Shown here: in pieces, positions 37,479 through 45,581 of the stretch | Layout: every line of letters begins with the position of its first letter | How positions within the stretch are numbered: position 1 is the stretch's first letter | Source: Clostridia bacterium | GTDB lineage: Bacteria > Bacillota > Clostridia > Oscillospirales > CAG-272 | Assembly: GCA_017464805.1 (NCBI GenBank) | Contig: JAFTYE010000005.1 | Span: 97,893 to 161,892 of the forward strand | Length of the DNA stretch: 64,000 nt | Reading direction: 5' to 3' | Program-made: the position numbers and the translations under genes | The notes under the pieces: model-generated | Seen by the model: the letters and a program-made list of their open reading frames with translations, nothing else | Told to the model about the DNA's origin: nothing | Databases searched by the model: none

Positions 37479-38498
37479 ATGACACTTGCCGATAAGATTA
37501 TAACGCTTCGTAAAAAACAAGGCTGGTCACAGGAGGAGCTGGCGGAGCGGGTAAACGTCACCCGCCAGTCGGTCTCCAAATGGGAAAGTAGCTTGTCCGT
37601 GCCCGATCTGGATAAAATCGTGGTGCTTGCCGAGCTGTTCGGCGTCAGCTGTGACTATCTGTTGCGTGAGGACGCGGGAAGGCCTATACGGGCGGGGGAT
37701 GCCGTCTCCGAGGAGAAAGGGGAGACAAGCACCGCCGAGAGAATGGGTAAACGCCCTGTGACGAGCGAGGAAACGGAGGGCTATCTTTCCGCCGGAAAAT
37801 ATGCCGCGCCGCGTATTGCGACGGGAGTGCTTCTTTGTATCCTCGGCGCGGCAGTGTTGATCCTGTCTGTCGGTATGGCCGATACGGGTGTTTTGCCGAT
37901 GGACACGGGCGTGTATATCGGTCTTGGGATCCTGATCCTGCTTGTATGTATCGCGGTCCTTTTGTTTATTGCATCGGCTATGCGGTATTCTCCCTATTCT
38001 TATATGGGGACGGAGGCGCTTGTGATGACCGGGGAGGTCCGCGGTGACCTATGCAGAGCAAGAGAGGCATACCGACCGCGCTTCGTACGCGGCATCATTA
38101 TCGGGGTGTCACTTTGCATCCTGTCACTTGCACCGCTTTTTATAGCCCTTGCGCTGTCCGATGAGCGGGACCCCTCTCATGCTCTGCATGTGCTGGGTAG
38201 CGTATCCGCCATGCTGGTGGTTGTGGCTTGCGGTGTGTTCTCCATTGTATTGGTGGGGGTGCGATTCGGTGGCTTCGGCGTTCTTCTCGAGGAGGGGGAG
38301 TATGCCCCCGACAACAAGCGTGCCAAGAAAAGGAGCGAGGCTATACAGAGCATTTTCTGGCTTGCGGTCACGGCGGGGTATCTCGCTTACAGCTTCACTA
38401 CGCACGATTGGGGACGCAGCTGGGTCGTGTGGCCCGTGGCGGCAATCCTTTCGGGGGTCATCGAGCAGATCTTTGCTCTTTGCGATAAAAGCAAATAA
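37479..38498 (+). CDS. XRE-family regulator with C-terminal membrane domain
   Basis: A 339-residue protein. An N-terminal Cro/CI HTH (residues 5-60, WSQEELAERVNVTRQSVSKWE) is linked by about 45 polar residues to five or six TM helices. Such proteins in Firmicutes are thought to sense membrane or envelope state and act on DNA at the membrane. ATG 37479 has AAAGGGG seven bases upstream and is preferred over 37473. It is monocistronic; target genes are not evident. Confidence 0.85.
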   Translation: MTLADKIITLRKKQGWSQEELAERVNVTRQSVSKWESSLSVPDLDKIVVLAELFGVSCDYLLREDAGRPIRAGDAVSEEKGETSTAERMGKRPVTSEETEGYLSAGKYAAPRIATGVLLCILGAAVLILSVGMADTGVLPMDTGVYIGLGILILLVCIAVLLFIASAMRYSPYSYMGTEALVMTGEVRGDLCRAREAYRPRFVRGIIIGVSLCILSLAPLFIALALSDERDPSHALHVLGSVSAMLVVVACGVFSIVLVGVRFGGFGVLLEEGEYAPDNKRAKKRSEAIQSIFWLAVTAGYLAYSFTTHDWGRSWVVWPVAAILSGVIEQIFALCDKSK

Positions 38499-38499
38499 G

Positions 38500-38530
38500 A
38501 AAAGCACCGCTTGGCAAAGCGATGCTTTTT
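38500..38530 (+). terminator. Terminator after the membrane XRE gene
   Basis: An imperfect hairpin AAAGCA-c-CGCTT / AAGCG-a-TGCTTT with a T run. Confidence 0.7.
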
Positions 38531-38553
38531 GTCGGGATATAGTGCCAGACGGT

Positions 38554-38958
38554 TTATTCCTTCGAGGTTTTATCTGTTTTTCTGGGTAACAACAGCGGGA
38601 GTACACTCCACAGCACGGCCCCAAAAAAGAGAAGGGTACTGTAAGTCAGCGTTTCCTCTTCCTTGCAAAACGAAAAAAAACAGAACAAGGTCAACACAAA
38701 GGAATTATAAAAGGCGAACAGATATTTTCTTTTCTCGTTTCGTAATATTCTTTTGCCGTATAGAAGGCAATAACACGGTACAGCAACCAAAAACAGGTAC
38801 AAAACAAATCCAAATTCCATCACTATCCCGGCAAGAAATCCGATAACCGCCCCAAAGATATCCGTGACTTCAAGCACTATGAGGGAAACCATATAATAAC
38901 TCAAAACGCAGGAAAGCGAAAATGCGAAGGGATAAATATATTTTTTTAGCCCATTCAT
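38554..38958 (-). CDS. Hypothetical four-TM protein
   Basis: A 134-residue protein with four TM helices and short charged loops (YGKRILRNEKRKY in the middle). No family recognised. Lower GC than its neighbours, as for other small membrane-protein genes in this window. A minus-strand TATAAT lies at about 38976-38981 with TTGTTT 17 bases upstream, inside the terminator of the next gene. Confidence 0.6.
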   Translation of the reverse strand: MNGLKKYIYPFAFSLSCVLSYYMVSLIVLEVTDIFGAVIGFLAGIVMEFGFVLYLFLVAVPCYCLLYGKRILRNEKRKYLFAFYNSFVLTLFCFFSFCKEEETLTYSTLLFFGAVLWSVLPLLLPRKTDKTSKE

Positions 38959-38984
38959 TTTTCATCACCCATATCATTATAACA

Positions 38985-39023
38985 GAAAATCGGCAGAGAA
39001 ACAATATCTCTGCCGATTTTTGC
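38985..39023 (-). terminator. Terminator after the DMT transporter gene
   Basis: A 14-bp stem AAAATCGGCAGAGA/TCTCTGCCGATTTT with T runs. Confidence 0.82.
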
Positions 39024-39049
39024 GTAACATTCCCGCGAGAATCCTTTTG

Positions 39050-40030
39050 TTATACGTCGTAAATGCCCAGGATCACGATACCGATAAGGGCCGCCGCGAG
39101 TGCCAGATAGTGCTTGACGGAGAGCTTTTCCTTCAGGAAAATGCGGCTCCAGACCATCGAAAGCAGGCAGTAGGCGGAGATGATGACAAGGCCGACCTTG
39201 TAGTCGGATACCACCACCATCATGTAGAAGACCTGACCGACCGTTTCGCACACGCCGCCCAGAAGCTTGGTGCCGTCGTAACGCAGATCGGGCTTTTCAC
39301 GGCGAATGGCGAACACGTAAATGAGGAAGATGATCGCCATGAACATCCAGGTGAACTCATAGGCGGTATTCAGAATGTCGCCGCAGAGCAGGTCTGCTGC
39401 CTCCTCCGAGAGGGTGGGATCTTTTTCCAGCAGCTTTGCCGTGTAGTTGTCCGCGATCAGGGTATCCACGAAGGTGCCGCAGGCATCCAAGAGACAGTAG
39501 ATCACGGGGAGCAGGATGGCAAGCAGGCTCTTGGTATACTTACGGCCGCCCGATGATTGGCGTGCCTCGCGTGCCTCCTCATTTTCGTGATAATCCACAA
39601 AGCCAAGAGATACAACGCCGAGAACGATCAGCACCACGCCGATGATGATGGGCGCGTTGAGAAAGATCGCGTCGGAGTCGTCGTCTACCCACTTTACCCC
39701 GAAGTAGAGCAGGCTGAAGATCAGCGCAAGTGCTCCCGAGGTGTTGCAGATTGGCGAGGAAATGGATAGCTCGATATACCGCAGGCCGATGTAGCCGATC
39801 AGCATGGAAGCGATGTAGAAGATCGAGGCGGGCAGGTACACGAGAATGTCCGAGAAGGCAAACGGCGTGCCACCCAGGGTGATCATGTAGATGGCGTGCA
39901 GACCCATGATCAGGCCGACCGCGATGCCGACCTTATAATGACTGCGCTTGTCGTTGAGCTTGGTGCCTGCCTTGCTGAAAATGTCCGAGCCGCTCCAGCA
40001 GAGCATGGCGAGTACGGATGTAAGCCACAT
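39050..40030 (-). CDS. DMT/EamA-family transporter
   Basis: A 326-residue membrane protein with ten TM helices in two EamA-like halves, separated by a charged cytoplasmic loop (YHENEEAREARQSSGGRKY). Such proteins export or import amino acids, nucleobases or other small metabolites; the substrate is unknown. It is the third gene of an AbrB / aluminium-resistance / DMT operon, starting 23 bases after the previous stop. Confidence 0.85.
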   Translation of the reverse strand: MWLTSVLAMLCWSGSDIFSKAGTKLNDKRSHYKVGIAVGLIMGLHAIYMITLGGTPFAFSDILVYLPASIFYIASMLIGYIGLRYIELSISSPICNTSGALALIFSLLYFGVKWVDDDSDAIFLNAPIIIGVVLIVLGVVSLGFVDYHENEEAREARQSSGGRKYTKSLLAILLPVIYCLLDACGTFVDTLIADNYTAKLLEKDPTLSEEAADLLCGDILNTAYEFTWMFMAIIFLIYVFAIRREKPDLRYDGTKLLGGVCETVGQVFYMMVVVSDYKVGLVIISAYCLLSMVWSRIFLKEKLSVKHYLALAAALIGIVILGIYDV

Positions 40031-40053
40031 AAAATTGTTCTCCTTTTACTGTT

Positions 40054-41346
40054 TTATTGCAATTTCGACGGGTCGACAAGACCCGCATCGAGCATTTTTT
40101 GCAGGGACATCAGAATGCCCAGCTTCGCGTGATACCAGGTCAGTCCCCCCTGGAAGTAGACCGCGTAGGGCGGGCGGATCGGTCCGTCGGCGCTCAGCTC
40201 GATGGACGAGCCCTGTACGAACGCGCCTGCCGCCATGATGACTTCGTCATCGTAGCCCGGCATCGCCCACGGTTCGGGACGCACGTAGCTGTCCACGGGT
40301 GCGGCCGCCTGAATGCCCGCACAAAAGGCCATCATGCCCTCCCGTGAGCCAAGCTCCACTGCCTGAATGATGTCGTGGCGATCCTCGCTGCCCGTGGGGA
40401 TCACGTGGTAGCCCAGCCGCTCATAAATATTGGCGGCGAAGATCGCGCCCTTGAGCGCGGAGGCAACTACCGTCGGGGCGAAGAAAAATCCCTGATAAAA
40501 GGCAGGCATGATGCCGAGGTTCGCGCCCACCTCCTGGCCAAGGCCGGGAGCCGAAAGGCGATAGGCACAACGGGTCACACAGGCCTCGGTGCCGCAGATG
40601 TAGCCGCCGATCGGGGCAAGGCCGCCGCCGGGATTTTTGATCAGTGAGCCAACGATCATGTCCGCGCCGACATCGGAAGGCTCTTCTTCCTCAACAAACT
40701 CGCCGTAGCAGTTGTCCACCATGCAAATGAGCGAGGGCTTGATGCTCTTGACGAAGGCGATCAGCTCCCCGATCTGCGCGACTGAGAAGGACGGGCGGGT
40801 CTGATAGCCCTTGGATCGCTGGATGGTCACCAGCTTGGTCTTTTCGTTAATGGCCGTACGGATGCCGTCCCAGTCGAACGTTCCGTCGTCGAGCAGGTCG
40901 ACCTGACGGTAGCTCACGCCGTACTCGGCAAGCGAGCAGGTCGAGGGGCGGATGCCGATGACCTCTTCGAGGGTATCGTAGGGGCGACCGACAGGGGAGA
41001 GAAGCTCGTCTCCGGGAAGCAGGTTTGCCGAAAGCGCGACGGTCAGCGCGTGTGTGCCGCAGGTGATCTGCGGACGGACGAGTGCCGCCTCGGTATGGAA
41101 GCAGTCGGCGTACACCTTTTCCAGCGTCGTGCGTCCCACGTCGTCGTAGCCGTAGCCTGTGGTGGCGGCAAAGCAGGCGGCACTGACGCGGTTCTTCTGC
41201 ATCGCGTCGATCACCTTGGTCTGGTTGTATTCGGATACGCGGTCGATGGTGTCAAATCGGTCGCGCAGCCCCTCTAAAATTTTCTCACCGAAGGCATACA
41301 CCTCATGGGAGATGCCAACAGTGTTGTACATGTGCTCGGTATTCAT
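40054..41346 (-). CDS. Methionine gamma-lyase-family protein (aluminium resistance protein)
   Basis: A 430-residue fold-type I PLP enzyme of the PF06838 group. PLP Lys in GSLIKNPGGGLAPIGGYICG (about 236-255) and CFAATTGYGYDD near 60 are family marks. Homologues are annotated as aluminium resistance proteins or methionine gamma-lyase-like; the true reaction is uncertain. Its ATG overlaps the stop of the abrB-like gene by four bases, and it is followed by a DMT transporter, which may export the substrate or product. Confidence 0.85.
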   Translation of the reverse strand: MNTEHMYNTVGISHEVYAFGEKILEGLRDRFDTIDRVSEYNQTKVIDAMQKNRVSAACFAATTGYGYDDVGRTTLEKVYADCFHTEAALVRPQITCGTHALTVALSANLLPGDELLSPVGRPYDTLEEVIGIRPSTCSLAEYGVSYRQVDLLDDGTFDWDGIRTAINEKTKLVTIQRSKGYQTRPSFSVAQIGELIAFVKSIKPSLICMVDNCYGEFVEEEEPSDVGADMIVGSLIKNPGGGLAPIGGYICGTEACVTRCAYRLSAPGLGQEVGANLGIMPAFYQGFFFAPTVVASALKGAIFAANIYERLGYHVIPTGSEDRHDIIQAVELGSREGMMAFCAGIQAAAPVDSYVRPEPWAMPGYDDEVIMAAGAFVQGSSIELSADGPIRPPYAVYFQGGLTWYHAKLGILMSLQKMLDAGLVDPSKLQ

Positions 41347-41603
41347 TCCTCTTTGTCCTTCCTCTCCTCCGATTGATCCATTTTTTTGAAAACGCGCATC
41401 GCGGCATCCTTGACAAGGGTCGGGGGCGTGACGATAATGCCGCTTTTGTCATCGCCGAGGATGAGAAGCGTGTCACCCGGCTGTATTCCGAATAACTCAC
41501 GCGCTTCCTTGGGGATGACGATCTGTCCCTTTTCCCCCACGCGCACTGTGCCGAAAATGTGCTTTCCGCCCGGCACGCCCAGTATATGCTTACTGTTCGG
41601 CAT
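41343..41603 (-). CDS. AbrB/SpoVT-type swapped-hairpin DNA-binding protein
   Basis: An 86-residue transcription factor. GTVRVGEKGQIVIPKEAREL (about 18-37) followed by FGIQPGDTLLILGDD is the classic AbrB N-terminal swapped-hairpin domain; the Lys-rich tail may help dimer or DNA contact. It leads the operon with the methionine-gamma-lyase-like and DMT genes and probably regulates it. GGAGGAGAC precedes the start; a consensus promoter lies at 41649-41677. Confidence 0.9.
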   Translation of the reverse strand: MPNSKHILGVPGGKHIFGTVRVGEKGQIVIPKEARELFGIQPGDTLLILGDDKSGIIVTPPTLVKDAAMRVFKKMDQSEERKDKEE

Positions 41604-41648
41604 GTCTCCTCCAAAAAGTTATACTTTTCCAACTTGTAGGACTTACAA

Positions 41649-41677
41649 AGTATAGCACAAAGCAAAAAAAATGTCAA
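41649..41677 (-). promoter_or_regulatory. Promoter of the abrB-like operon
   Basis: Minus-strand TTGACA (41672-41677), 17 bases, TATACT (41649-41654). Confidence 0.83.
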
Positions 41678-41712
41678 TATATATAAGAAAAAAGCGAGAG
41701 AAATTCTCTCGC

Positions 41713-41910
41713 TCATTTCTTGTATTCCATAATATCCTCGACGCGGCAGTCGAGTATCGCACAAAGCTTGTCTAGCGTTTTGGTTTCCATATTCTCATTG
41801 GCGCGCAAACGACGCACGGTTTTGCTGTCAATGCCGCATTTTTCGCGCAGAGTATAGGTGCTGATGCCCTTTTCCTTCATAAGAAGCCATAGCTTATCGA
41901 ATGTGATCAT
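41713..41910 (-). CDS. Small XRE-family HTH protein
   Basis: A 65-residue Cro/CI-type domain: WLLMKEKGISTYTLREKCGIDSKTVRRL holds the HTH, and LDKLCAILDCRVEDIMEY is the typical last helix pair. GGAGAG lies before ATG 41910. Its 5' leader runs straight into the tRNA-Leu-linked repeat, and I found no separate promoter, so it may be transcribed from tRNA-Leu read-through or from within the element. Confidence 0.85.
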   Translation of the reverse strand: MITFDKLWLLMKEKGISTYTLREKCGIDSKTVRRLRANENMETKTLDKLCAILDCRVEDIMEYKK

Positions 41911-41934
41911 GTTTCTCTCCTCGCCATATGATGT

Positions 41935-42089
41935 CGGGTTAAAGGACTTGGCTCGGGGCGACGACGCAAAGCCGCTGTACCATGCGCCTTTGCTCCGCCC
42001 TTCGGTCATTCACTCCCGCGCCCATTCAAATCCTTAGCATAATACCCGCACCAAAAAATAAGGGGTAGCACATGCTACCCCTTATTTTT
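41935..42089. repeat. tRNA-Leu-linked mirror element
   Basis: The outer end CGGGTTAAAGGACTTG (41935-41950) is a direct copy of the tRNA-Leu 3' end. The inner end is an inverted copy. Arms 42045-42070 and 42073-42098 are perfect over 26 bp with a two-base loop and include both the terminator and nine bases of the tRNA. The core 41964-42034 matches the tRNA-Trp element but lacks about 65 bp of its middle. Confidence 0.78.
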
Positions 42090-42176
42090 TGGTGCGGGTT
42101 AAAGGACTTGAACCTTCACAGAGTTGCCCCCATAAGAACCTGAATCTTACGCGTCTGCCAATTCCGCCAAACCCGC
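42090..42176 (-). tRNA. tRNA-Leu (anticodon CAG)
   Basis: An 87-nt class II tRNA with encoded CCA. Acceptor GCGGGTT/AACCCGC, anticodon stem TAAGA/TCTTA, loop TTCAGGT, long variable arm, T loop TTCAAGT. The promoter is perfect consensus on the minus strand (TTGACA 42222-42227, 17 bases, TATAAT 42199-42204). Confidence 0.95.
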
Positions 42177-42198
42177 ATGCCCTTTGCAGAACGGTGTT

Positions 42199-42227
42199 AT
42201 TATAGCATTTTGTTTCGGTCTTGTCAA
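42199..42227 (-). promoter_or_regulatory. Promoter of tRNA-Leu
   Basis: Minus-strand TTGACA, 17 bases, TATAAT, 23 bases before the mature 5' end. Confidence 0.85.
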
Positions 42228-42351
42228 GAGTTTTTTTGAAAAAGTTTCGTTTTTCTTGAACCGGGTGTCAAAAAACTGCGATGGAAGGACATTCCTGTCT
42301 TCTTTTTGCATCTTGACTCGCTTGGTGGGGGATGATTGAGTCAAGAATGGA

Positions 42352-42380
42352 TTGACAAGGCGGTGCTTTTGTGGTAAAAT
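42352..42380 (+). promoter_or_regulatory. Promoter candidate of the polysaccharide unit
   Basis: TTGACA (42352-42357), 17 bases, TAAAAT (42375-42380). It overlaps the best GTG start of the next gene. An inverted repeat TCTTGACTC/GAGTCAAGA (42311-42319 with 42338-42346) lies upstream. Confidence 0.65.
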
Positions 42381-43018
42381 TAAAGGGTAGAAAAATTCCT
42401 CTCGGCGATGGTGTGCGCCGATCGCTTCGCGTGCGGCTGTATCCTCTTGGCAAGCGTTGCCTTGATTTTGTGCTTGCCGCCTTTTTGCTCCTCGCCGCTA
42501 CACCGATGTTTTTTTTCGTGGCTTTCGGTATTCGCGTGACCTCATGCGGGCCTGTCCTGTTTCGTCAGGTGCGCGTCGGACGGCGACTGGAGCCCTTTCT
42601 CTTGTACAAATTCCGCACCATGTCCTGCCGCGCGCCGCACGATGTGGCCACGGCCGACATGCCCGCGCGGTATATCACGCGCTTCGGTCGCTTTTTGCGA
42701 AAAACCAGCTTGGACGAGCTTCCCCAACTCATCAACGTCCTGCGGGGGGACATGAGTCTGCTCGGACCGCGCCCCGTGGTGCTCTCGGAGGTCGAGCTGA
42801 TCGCCTCGCGTGCGGCGCGCGGTGTGTATACAGTGCGCCCCGGTATTTCGGGCCTAGCCCAAATTTCGGGCAGGGATCTGCTTTCCCCCGAGGAAAAGGC
42901 GCGTCTGGATTCCGAATACGTGCAACAGATGTCCTTTCTTAGGGACGTGCGACTATTTTTGTCTACTTGCCTCGCGGTCTTTTCCCGCCGCGATATCCGG
43001 GAGGGGAACATCTCATGA
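42371..43018 (+). CDS. Sugar transferase (monotopic phosphoglycosyl transferase, WcaJ/RfbP C-terminal type)
   Basis: A protein of up to 215 residues that moves a sugar-phosphate from a UDP-sugar onto undecaprenyl phosphate, the first step of surface-polysaccharide assembly. One membrane re-entrant helix (RCLDFVLAAFLLLAATPMF), then PVLFRQVRVG, YKFRTM, TSLDELPQLINVLRGDMSL with the catalytic Asp-Glu, and VRPGISGLAQISGRD. The start is unclear: GTG 42371 has AAGGCGG seven bases upstream but lies on the -10 of a good promoter; GTG 42407 or a rare ATT 42395 behind AAAGGG are alternatives. It begins a three-gene unit. Confidence 0.85.
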   Translation: MVKLKGRKIPLGDGVRRSLRVRLYPLGKRCLDFVLAAFLLLAATPMFFFVAFGIRVTSCGPVLFRQVRVGRRLEPFLLYKFRTMSCRAPHDVATADMPARYITRFGRFLRKTSLDELPQLINVLRGDMSLLGPRPVVLSEVELIASRAARGVYTVRPGISGLAQISGRDLLSPEEKARLDSEYVQQMSFLRDVRLFLSTCLAVFSRRDIREGNIS

Positions 43019-43043
43019 CCCCTTCACATATACAGGAGGCCTT

Positions 43044-44183
43044 ATGTACGAAACCGAATATAGCCAGCTCCTTTCGCTGATCGGGGCGCAGGTCGGCGGC
43101 GTGAAAACGCCCGTCGCCGTGTCGGATTACAAGACCCTGATCCTGCTTGCCAAGCAGCATAGCGTTCTCAATATTCTCTACTTCGCCTTAAAGGACGACC
43201 CGTGTTTGCCGCCCGAATGTCGCACGGTGCTGGAGCGGCAGCTCTTTTCCACCGCCCATCAGCAAGCATCGCAGGAGGTGGAGGCGAAGCGCGTGTTTGC
43301 CATGCTGACGCGCGAGGGGATCCGGCATCTCCCCATGAAGGGGGAGGGCATCCGTTCCCTGTATCCTGCGCCCGAGATGCGTATTTCCTGCGACGTGGAT
43401 ATCTACTACGACAAGGCCGCGCGTTCGCGCATGGACGAGCTGTTTGCCGCTCTCGGCTACGAAAAAGAGGAGTCCGACCCCAACCACACCGCCTACAAAA
43501 AGGGCTTTGTTTCCATGGAAATGCACCATAATCTCCTCACAGATTTTGACAATATCGACCGCTACTACCGAAACGTGTGGGATCGTCTGATCCCCGACGG
43601 CGAATTCGCCTTCCGCATGCGGGACGAGGATTTTTACATATATCACCTCGTGCATACGATGAAGCACTTTGCCCACGGCGGTACGGGTATCCGTTCGGTC
43701 CTGGATACCTATGTTTATCTGCACAAAAAGACCGACATGGATATGGCCTATCTGCGCGCGGAGCTGGAAAAGCTCGCCCTGTGGGACTTCCACCTGACCC
43801 TTGCGGAGCTTGCCGAGGTCTGGTTCGGCGGCATGGAAATGCCCGCCGATCTTGCGGGTGTGTCGGCGTATGTGCTGGACAGCGGTACCTACGGCAAGAC
43901 CCTGCACACGGTGACCAATCTGTCCTCCGGCTCGGGCGGCCGCCTCGGCTTTTATATTCGCCGCGCCTTTCCGCCCTACCGCTATATGGCGGAAAAGTAT
44001 CCCTCTCTTCGCCGTTTTCCGCCCGCGCTCCCCTTTTATTGGATCGGACGCATTTTCCGTGCCGCCTTCGGCGGGGAACGCTACATGGCAAATGAGGTCA
44101 AGGCCTCGGGCAAGGCGGATGCCGCCCTGCGCGAGCAGCTTTCTGCCGTGATGGCTCGTGCAGGTCTTGGCGAATACCGATAA
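43044..44183 (+). CDS. Nucleotidyltransferase-family protein (NTP_transf_5)
   Basis: A 379-residue protein of the PF14907 group. LPMKGEGIRSLYPAPEMRISCDVDIYY (about 96-122) has the conserved K-G and the metal-binding D-x-D of the polymerase-beta-like fold. Relatives are common in capsule and exopolysaccharide clusters, and a few are near lasso or sactipeptide genes; the reaction is unknown. AGGAGGCCTT precedes ATG 43044, 25 bases after the transferase gene. It may modify a sugar or phosphate in the polymer made with its neighbours. Confidence 0.82.
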   Translation: MYETEYSQLLSLIGAQVGGVKTPVAVSDYKTLILLAKQHSVLNILYFALKDDPCLPPECRTVLERQLFSTAHQQASQEVEAKRVFAMLTREGIRHLPMKGEGIRSLYPAPEMRISCDVDIYYDKAARSRMDELFAALGYEKEESDPNHTAYKKGFVSMEMHHNLLTDFDNIDRYYRNVWDRLIPDGEFAFRMRDEDFYIYHLVHTMKHFAHGGTGIRSVLDTYVYLHKKTDMDMAYLRAELEKLALWDFHLTLAELAEVWFGGMEMPADLAGVSAYVLDSGTYGKTLHTVTNLSSGSGGRLGFYIRRAFPPYRYMAEKYPSLRRFPPALPFYWIGRIFRAAFGGERYMANEVKASGKADAALREQLSAVMARAGLGEYR

Positions 44184-44196
44184 AGGAAAGGGAAGA

Positions 44197-45558
44197 ATGA
44201 AACTGTTAGACCGTATTCGAAGCTTTGCGGCCACCGAGGCCTTTATGCTTCTTTGCTTTATGGTGGCGTACGGATGCGTTGTGTTTGAGATCCCTGCCGT
44301 CGGTATCTGTCTGATGGCGGCGGTGCTGTGCCTGCTTTTTGTGATCTCGGACGATATCCTTCTGACCATCACACCCTTGCTTTTTTTGTGCTGCCTTGCC
44401 TTTTTGTGCACGGAGCAGTTGTTTTTGCTTTGGCTTTTGATCCCGCTGATCGGTACGCTTTTCTATCGCTTTGTCCGTAATCTGCGCCTTTCGCGACAGG
44501 CAAAGAACCTTTACTCGCTCCCGGGTCTGATCGCGGTCGCGGTCGCGGTGACGGTAGCAGGTCTGCTGGTGATCACGCCGGAGGAATACTTTCGTCCCAT
44601 CCCCTTTGTGACCGTGCTCTGCCTTGGGGTTCTGATGATCCCGATCTACCTGTTCTTCAAGGGAGGTATGGTCTGCCCCCGCTCCTACAACGTAGCCGAT
44701 CGGGTGTCGGGGATTCTGTATATGCTTGGTGTTTTTCTTGCGTTCATGATCCTGCGCTTGTTTATCGTGCATCCCGAGCTGTGGGATGCCGAGAATGTGG
44801 GCTTTGCTCTCTCCTCGCTTGCCTGGTGGCGAAACGGTGCTGCCACGCTGACAGTGATGGTTTTGCCCTTTATCTTTTACTATGCCGTGCATCATCATCC
44901 GATTCATTTGTTTTCGGTGATCCTGGTGTATGGAGCAACGGTGTTAAGCGGCTCGCGCGGCGGCCTGTTCTGCGGTGCGATCGAGATCTTTCTTTGTCTG
45001 ATCTATTTCGGGTATTATCAGAAAAAGCGCAGTCGTATCATCTGGCTGGTGCTTGCCGTTTGCGCGGTCCTTGTGCTGGTATTTCACCGTCAGTTCTGGG
45101 AGACCTGCCAGCATCTGTTCCGCCTGACGCTGGATCTTGATCTGCTTTTAAAGGAGGATCGTGTTCTTTTTGTTATCCGTTCTTTTGAAGATTTTCTCAA
45201 AAATCCGCTATTCGGCGTTGGCTTCGGATACGTAGGGAACTACGATATCCACGTGCTGAACGTGAACTGGTATCATTCACTCTTGCCGCAGATCATCGGC
45301 GGCATGGGGATCGTGGGTATCCTTGCCTACGCTTATCAGTTCATCATTCGTCTGCGTCTGATGGTTGCTGCGCCGCGCAACCCATATATGGGTGCCTTGA
45401 CCCTCGCCTATCTCGGCATTCTGATCTATTCGCAGATCGACCCGGGCCTCGTATCCCCTTACGCTATTGTGGCCACGGTGTTCTTCGTGTTGATGGAGGA
45501 GGAGTCGCACCCCGCGCTCCTCTTACCCCTAAAAAAGAAGAAAAAAGAAAAGGGATGA
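44197..45558 (+). CDS. O-antigen ligase/polymerase-family membrane protein
   Basis: A 453-residue protein with 11-12 TM helices. The Wzy_C-type signature appears as GATVLSGSRGGLFCG (SRGG) followed by a large outer loop (about 300-355) where polymer units would be joined. The start at ATG 44197 follows AAAGGGAAG. It ends the three-gene unit; with the phosphoglycosyl transferase it suggests synthesis of a simple surface polymer, though no ordinary glycosyltransferase or flippase is present here. Confidence 0.82.
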   Translation: MKLLDRIRSFAATEAFMLLCFMVAYGCVVFEIPAVGICLMAAVLCLLFVISDDILLTITPLLFLCCLAFLCTEQLFLLWLLIPLIGTLFYRFVRNLRLSRQAKNLYSLPGLIAVAVAVTVAGLLVITPEEYFRPIPFVTVLCLGVLMIPIYLFFKGGMVCPRSYNVADRVSGILYMLGVFLAFMILRLFIVHPELWDAENVGFALSSLAWWRNGAATLTVMVLPFIFYYAVHHHPIHLFSVILVYGATVLSGSRGGLFCGAIEIFLCLIYFGYYQKKRSRIIWLVLAVCAVLVLVFHRQFWETCQHLFRLTLDLDLLLKEDRVLFVIRSFEDFLKNPLFGVGFGYVGNYDIHVLNVNWYHSLLPQIIGGMGIVGILAYAYQFIIRLRLMVAAPRNPYMGALTLAYLGILIYSQIDPGLVSPYAIVATVFFVLMEEESHPALLLPLKKKKKEKG

Positions 45559-45581
45559 CCTCACGGCCATCCCTTTTCTTA
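45543..45581. terminator. Bidirectional terminator
   Basis: Stem AAAAGGGATG/CATCCCTTTT with A and T runs. It ends the polysaccharide unit and the facing two-component operon. Confidence 0.85.
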
